Part shown: positions 60,997-64,000 of the stretch, piece by piece
Position numbering within the stretch: the stretch's first letter is position 1
Layout: every line of letters starts with the position of its first letter
From: Bacteroidota bacterium
GTDB lineage: Bacteria > Bacteroidota > Bacteroidia > Bacteroidales > F082
Direction of reading: 5' to 3'
DNA length: 64,000 bases
Assembly (NCBI GenBank): GCA_009773165.1
Contig: WOUZ01000006.1
Location: 1 to 64,000, forward strand
Program-made: the position numbers and the translations under genes
The notes under the pieces: model-generated
Database searches by the model: none
Seen by the model: the letters and a program-made list of their open reading frames with translations, nothing else
What the model was told of the DNA's origin: nothing

Positions 60997-62766
60997 CTAC
61001 TTTTTAATGAGCTTCATCGTATAGACTTTTACTGCATCGGTTTTATTTAAATATTCATCAATACTTTGAGTAACATAATGATCAGGTAAAATACCGGTTT
61101 CATCAGGTAATGATAAAGCAAGCGACTCATGTGTATTGTTTGCCACATAATACATCAACTTTGTGTTTGACAACCGGCGTGTTGTCATTCCGGCAGAACA
61201 GAATTGATTTGAGCCAAGTTCTTCTCCTACAATAGTTCCAACGTTTAAATATTTGACGATCGACATAAAATGACCTGTTGTCGAATTGCCTATTCCATCC
61301 ATCATAAAATAGCTTTTCCCTTTAAAACGGTTTTCGAAAGGATAAACAACTTCTTCGCCTTCAATTTTTTCGTTTTTCCCAGCAAACTGCGCATTCGAAA
61401 AATAGGTGAAAGGCTCGTCAACCAAATATTGAAGCAAATGAATACTAGCCGATTGCGAGCCTCCCCTGTTAAGTCTGACATCAATAACAAGGTTTTTCAC
61501 TCCCTTTTTATTGATCTCATTAAAGCTGCTGTCGATGAAACTTTTGAAGACCTCGAAATCGTTCCATCTGTAGTAATTGAATGAAGCTACAGTGAGTAAA
61601 GCTGTTTCATCATTATCCAGAAATTCGAGCGACAAATTCTTGCCCGAAATATCGAGCGACATATCAAAAAAAGGCTCTTCAATTGTTGCAGCTTTATGCA
61701 GTAAAACGGGATGATCTACTCCTTTTATGATTATTTGGTAGCTTTCCGGAAAACCAAGTGCATACGGAATCATGGCAGCGTTCCACGTGTTAAAGAAGTG
61801 GTTTTTAGTGGTTTGGATATAACCCTGCGAAGGGATATGTTTGTAACTGTTAAGAATAATGTCAGACACAGCTAAACCATTAATACTCAGAATCTCATCT
61901 TTTACCTTCACCTTATCGTCATTATTAAAGGGATTAATCACAAACAACTTGTCGCTGACCCATCGGGTTTGCAGAGGGAATCGTGCTGAAAGTGGCAACA
62001 TAGCAGCTTCATAATCAAAGCTTCCCATATTGGTATGTGAACAATGTACGTTGGCAATTATTTCGCTGCAATGCCAGGCGAACTCTGCGTAAGTAGTGCT
62101 TTCGGTAATCAAGGCTTTCTTTGTTTCAATAGATTGCCAGAAATCCTCCTTTGAAATGAATTTGAGCGCATTCGGATGTACTTTTAACAAGGTGTTTCCC
62201 AACTGATCCAGGTCGGCCCGGTATTCGTTTACATTATACGTTCTAAAAAACTTTTCAACTGGTTTTTCTGCTACTTTTTCAGGAAATTTCATGCGATCAA
62301 TCTGGTCTTCTGCATTAAAATTCCCAGGATCAAGAGCCAGTGATTTTTCGTAGTTGATCAACGAAAGGTCTTTGTCATTATTTTGCAGGTATGCCTCAGC
62401 CAGACTGTCGTAGGCATTGGATGAGTTTGGAAATTCTGCTACAATCAATTTAAATACCTCGATGGCTTCCAGCACTTTATTCTCCCAAAGATAAGAGTAG
62501 CCATACATTGTAAGTTCATCTTCGTTCCCAAAACTATAAACATCAGCGCTGTCTTTTTTTAAGTTGTAATAAAGGTCGATCTGCTTTTCAATTGGCAGAC
62601 GAGGGTTTTGTTTAAGCTTTTGTACAATGGAAATTCTATTTACATTTTCAGAAGGTATTTTGGATTCTTCCACCTTGGATAGCGGCTGATTACTGATGCC
62701 GCAACCGCTAAGCCAACTGAAACTCAAAACGATCAAACAAAATATATTTGCACCAATCCTGACCAT
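60997..62766 (-). CDS. TPR-containing S41-family peptidase lipoprotein
   Basis: 589 residues starting with a lipoprotein signal (IFCLIVLSFSWLSGCG). TPR-like helices are at about 60-155 (AIEVFKLIVAEFPNSSNAYD, SLAEAYLQNN). The C-terminal half is an S41 tail-specific protease fold with LVIDVRLNRGGSQ, then SYFMMDGIGNSTTGHFMS carrying the likely nucleophile Ser, and GTIVGEELGS. Family members are periplasmic or surface proteases. A PDZ segment may lie near LSINGLAVSDIIL. Confidence 0.82.
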   Translation of the reverse strand: MVRIGANIFCLIVLSFSWLSGCGISNQPLSKVEESKIPSENVNRISIVQKLKQNPRLPIEKQIDLYYNLKKDSADVYSFGNEDELTMYGYSYLWENKVLEAIEVFKLIVAEFPNSSNAYDSLAEAYLQNNDKDLSLINYEKSLALDPGNFNAEDQIDRMKFPEKVAEKPVEKFFRTYNVNEYRADLDQLGNTLLKVHPNALKFISKEDFWQSIETKKALITESTTYAEFAWHCSEIIANVHCSHTNMGSFDYEAAMLPLSARFPLQTRWVSDKLFVINPFNNDDKVKVKDEILSINGLAVSDIILNSYKHIPSQGYIQTTKNHFFNTWNAAMIPYALGFPESYQIIIKGVDHPVLLHKAATIEEPFFDMSLDISGKNLSLEFLDNDETALLTVASFNYYRWNDFEVFKSFIDSSFNEINKKGVKNLVIDVRLNRGGSQSASIHLLQYLVDEPFTYFSNAQFAGKNEKIEGEEVVYPFENRFKGKSYFMMDGIGNSTTGHFMSIVKYLNVGTIVGEELGSNQFCSAGMTTRRLSNTKLMYYVANNTHESLALSLPDETGILPDHYVTQSIDEYLNKTDAVKVYTMKLIKK

Positions 62767-62957
62767 ATCATTTTTTGGTCAAAGATAAACGGATGTGGTT
62801 TGGTTGCATGTTAACAAAATCAAAATTTATCGGATACATGTTATGCTTAATTCCTATCCTTTCGGTTTTGAAAAGTTATCGGATGTTCGGGCTGGTTTTG
62901 CCAATCAGCTTTCTTGTACTTAATGTAAAAACCTGTGGTAGAATGGTATTTCCGTAA

Positions 62958-63536
62958 TTACCTGAATTGTTTAGGTTTCTGTTTATGTTCGGCAAGCTCA
63001 GTTATTTCAGCAATTCGTTTTTGTCTGGTCTCAGGACGTTTGGCAAGGACAAGCCACTGTAAAATGTTCCGTTTGTCGGACCTGCTTAGTTCTGAGAAAT
63101 AGTTTTTAGCGTTTGGTTTTTTCCGAAACTCATCCTCCAGATCTTGGGGAATGAGGAGTGCTTCTGCTTCGTCCAAGATTGTCCATGACCCATTTTGCTT
63201 CGCCTTTTCTATTGTTTCAAAGCCAGCTTTTGTCATCAGGCCTTCGTTAATTAGTCGTTCAACCTTCTCCTTGTTGATTCTCGACCAAACACTTTTGACT
63301 TTTCGCTTGCTGAAAAACTGCATGAATTTTTCTTCGTCCAAAGGTTTAGCTTTGCTGTCGATCCAGCCAAAGCAAAGAGCTTCTTCTACTGCATCGTTAT
63401 AGAGCACAGTCGGTATGTTGGATTTCTTTTTGTAATAAATAATCCAGACTGATTGTTTCTTATCATGGTTTTCATGAAGCCAATCGCGCCATTCCTGACG
63501 GTTTTTAGGATAAACTAATTCTATCTCCTTTTCCAT
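62958..63536 (-). CDS. YdeI/OmpD-associated family protein
   Basis: 192 residues that match the YdeI family: WLHENHDKKQSVWIIYYKKK, DAVEEALCFGWIDSKAKPLD, FSKRKVKSVWSRINKEKVERL, and a C-terminal helical region with WLVLAKRPETRQKRIAEI. The family was linked to protection against bacteriocins or cationic peptides in enterobacteria; its biochemical activity is unknown. It is a cytoplasmic single gene. Confidence 0.9.
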   Translation of the reverse strand: MEKEIELVYPKNRQEWRDWLHENHDKKQSVWIIYYKKKSNIPTVLYNDAVEEALCFGWIDSKAKPLDEEKFMQFFSKRKVKSVWSRINKEKVERLINEGLMTKAGFETIEKAKQNGSWTILDEAEALLIPQDLEDEFRKKPNAKNYFSELSRSDKRNILQWLVLAKRPETRQKRIAEITELAEHKQKPKQFR

Positions 63537-63668
63537 TTTTTACTTTTTGCTTTTTCGATCCTGCAAAATTCGCGGGTTAAGTTGCAATCCAAGGCATTGG
63601 CAAAAATCGTATAAAAACCTATCCGAAGCAATTGTTATGGCAAATCAAGTCAGCATGCTGGGGGACTT

Positions 63669-64000
63669 TTACTTGTCCAAATAATTGCTTTGCGAGATCA
63701 CAAAAATGTAATCATGTGATTCTACCGGGTTAGCCTTAAACTGAGTGGGCAAATCAAACTCCCGGATTACATAAAGCCAGTTTGAATTCTCGTCAAACAT
63801 GTTCTCAGCATATCCTGTCACTGTATCCGCAGAAAACCTTAGTTCAATTTCATTTCCATTGGTAGTGTTGATTTGAATTCCCATAAAAACTTTCTCAACC
63901 AGGCTATTTGGCTGAACTTTCAAATCATGTGCGATATACAACTCTTCCTCATTGCCAGGTGCAATCTCAAAAATTGTATTTCGATAACCACCACCAATAT
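63669..64000 (-). CDS. Hypothetical protein, C-terminal part (cut by the window edge)
   Basis: The frame is open to the right edge (upstream codons read IGGGYRNTIFEIAPGNEEEL), so the gene begins beyond 64000. The visible 110 residues are beta-rich (FMGIQINTTNGNEIELRFSA, NWLYVIREFDLP) and end SQSNYLDK. No domain is recognised. Confidence 0.55.
   Translation of the reverse strand, partial: IGGGYRNTIFEIAPGNEEELYIAHDLKVQPNSLVEKVFMGIQINTTNGNEIELRFSADTVTGYAENMFDENSNWLYVIREFDLPTQFKANPVESHDYIFVISQSNYLDK

Overview
The window reads as Bacteroidota DNA, probably a Bacteroidales-like or related environmental lineage. Many secreted proteins end in type IX secretion (T9SS type A) sorting tails, the base composition is AT-rich, Shine-Dalgarno sites are scarce, and families typical of the phylum are present (BACON repeats, YCF48/BNR plus T9SS tail, a PASTA gene beside rluD and ddl). 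No rRNA, complete tRNA, insertion sequence or CRISPR array was seen.

Left part (1-14.4 kb). The 3' end of a repeat-rich T9SS-exported protein is followed by a defence island. One tightly packed plus-strand operon (2309-12498) encodes a type I restriction-modification system whose hsdS and hsdM are separated by three other genes. These are an ABC/SMC-like ATPase and an HNH nuclease resembling the Septu pair PtuA/PtuB, and a 602-residue protein with an ScoMcrA-like head and a C-terminal PD-(D/E)XK nuclease motif. A HipA-like kinase and a DUF3037-like partner follow.

Surface cluster (14.7-30.5 kb, minus strand). Four tandem parallel beta-helix paralogues have near-constant ends and divergent middles. 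They are followed by a 1702-residue multidomain secreted lipase-like protein and a giant BACON-repeat protein of about 24 repeats that is broken by a frameshift.

Replication module (31.2-38.06 kb, minus strand). It resembles a phage or integrative-element early region: an HTH protein, several small proteins, a YqaJ-type exonuclease, a helicase-loader-like protein and a DnaB helicase. The genes are separated by striking period-8 low-complexity repeats that run into the 3' ends of several of them. Upstream of the HTH gene lie two copies of a roughly 100-bp block carrying AGCCACA/TGTGGCT sites, including a 28-bp perfect palindrome. A fragment like the 3' end of tRNA-Asp followed by a terminator hairpin at 38.44-38.51 kb may be an attachment site. 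If so, everything to its left could be an integrated island.

Right part (38.8-64 kb). This looks like ordinary chromosome: gldA, ung, rdgB, ddl, a PASTA gene coupled to a T9SS protein and rluD, a lysyl-endopeptidase-like protease, hypF with a methyltransferase, a beta-lactamase-fold hydrolase, small envelope proteins, an isochorismatase-like hydrolase, a BNR protein, an S41 peptidase and a YdeI-family protein. The period-8 repeat family recurs between these genes. Two STAS/T9SS-type genes appear broken: a poly-A frameshift near 40.1 kb and an orphan sorting tail near 59.1 kb.
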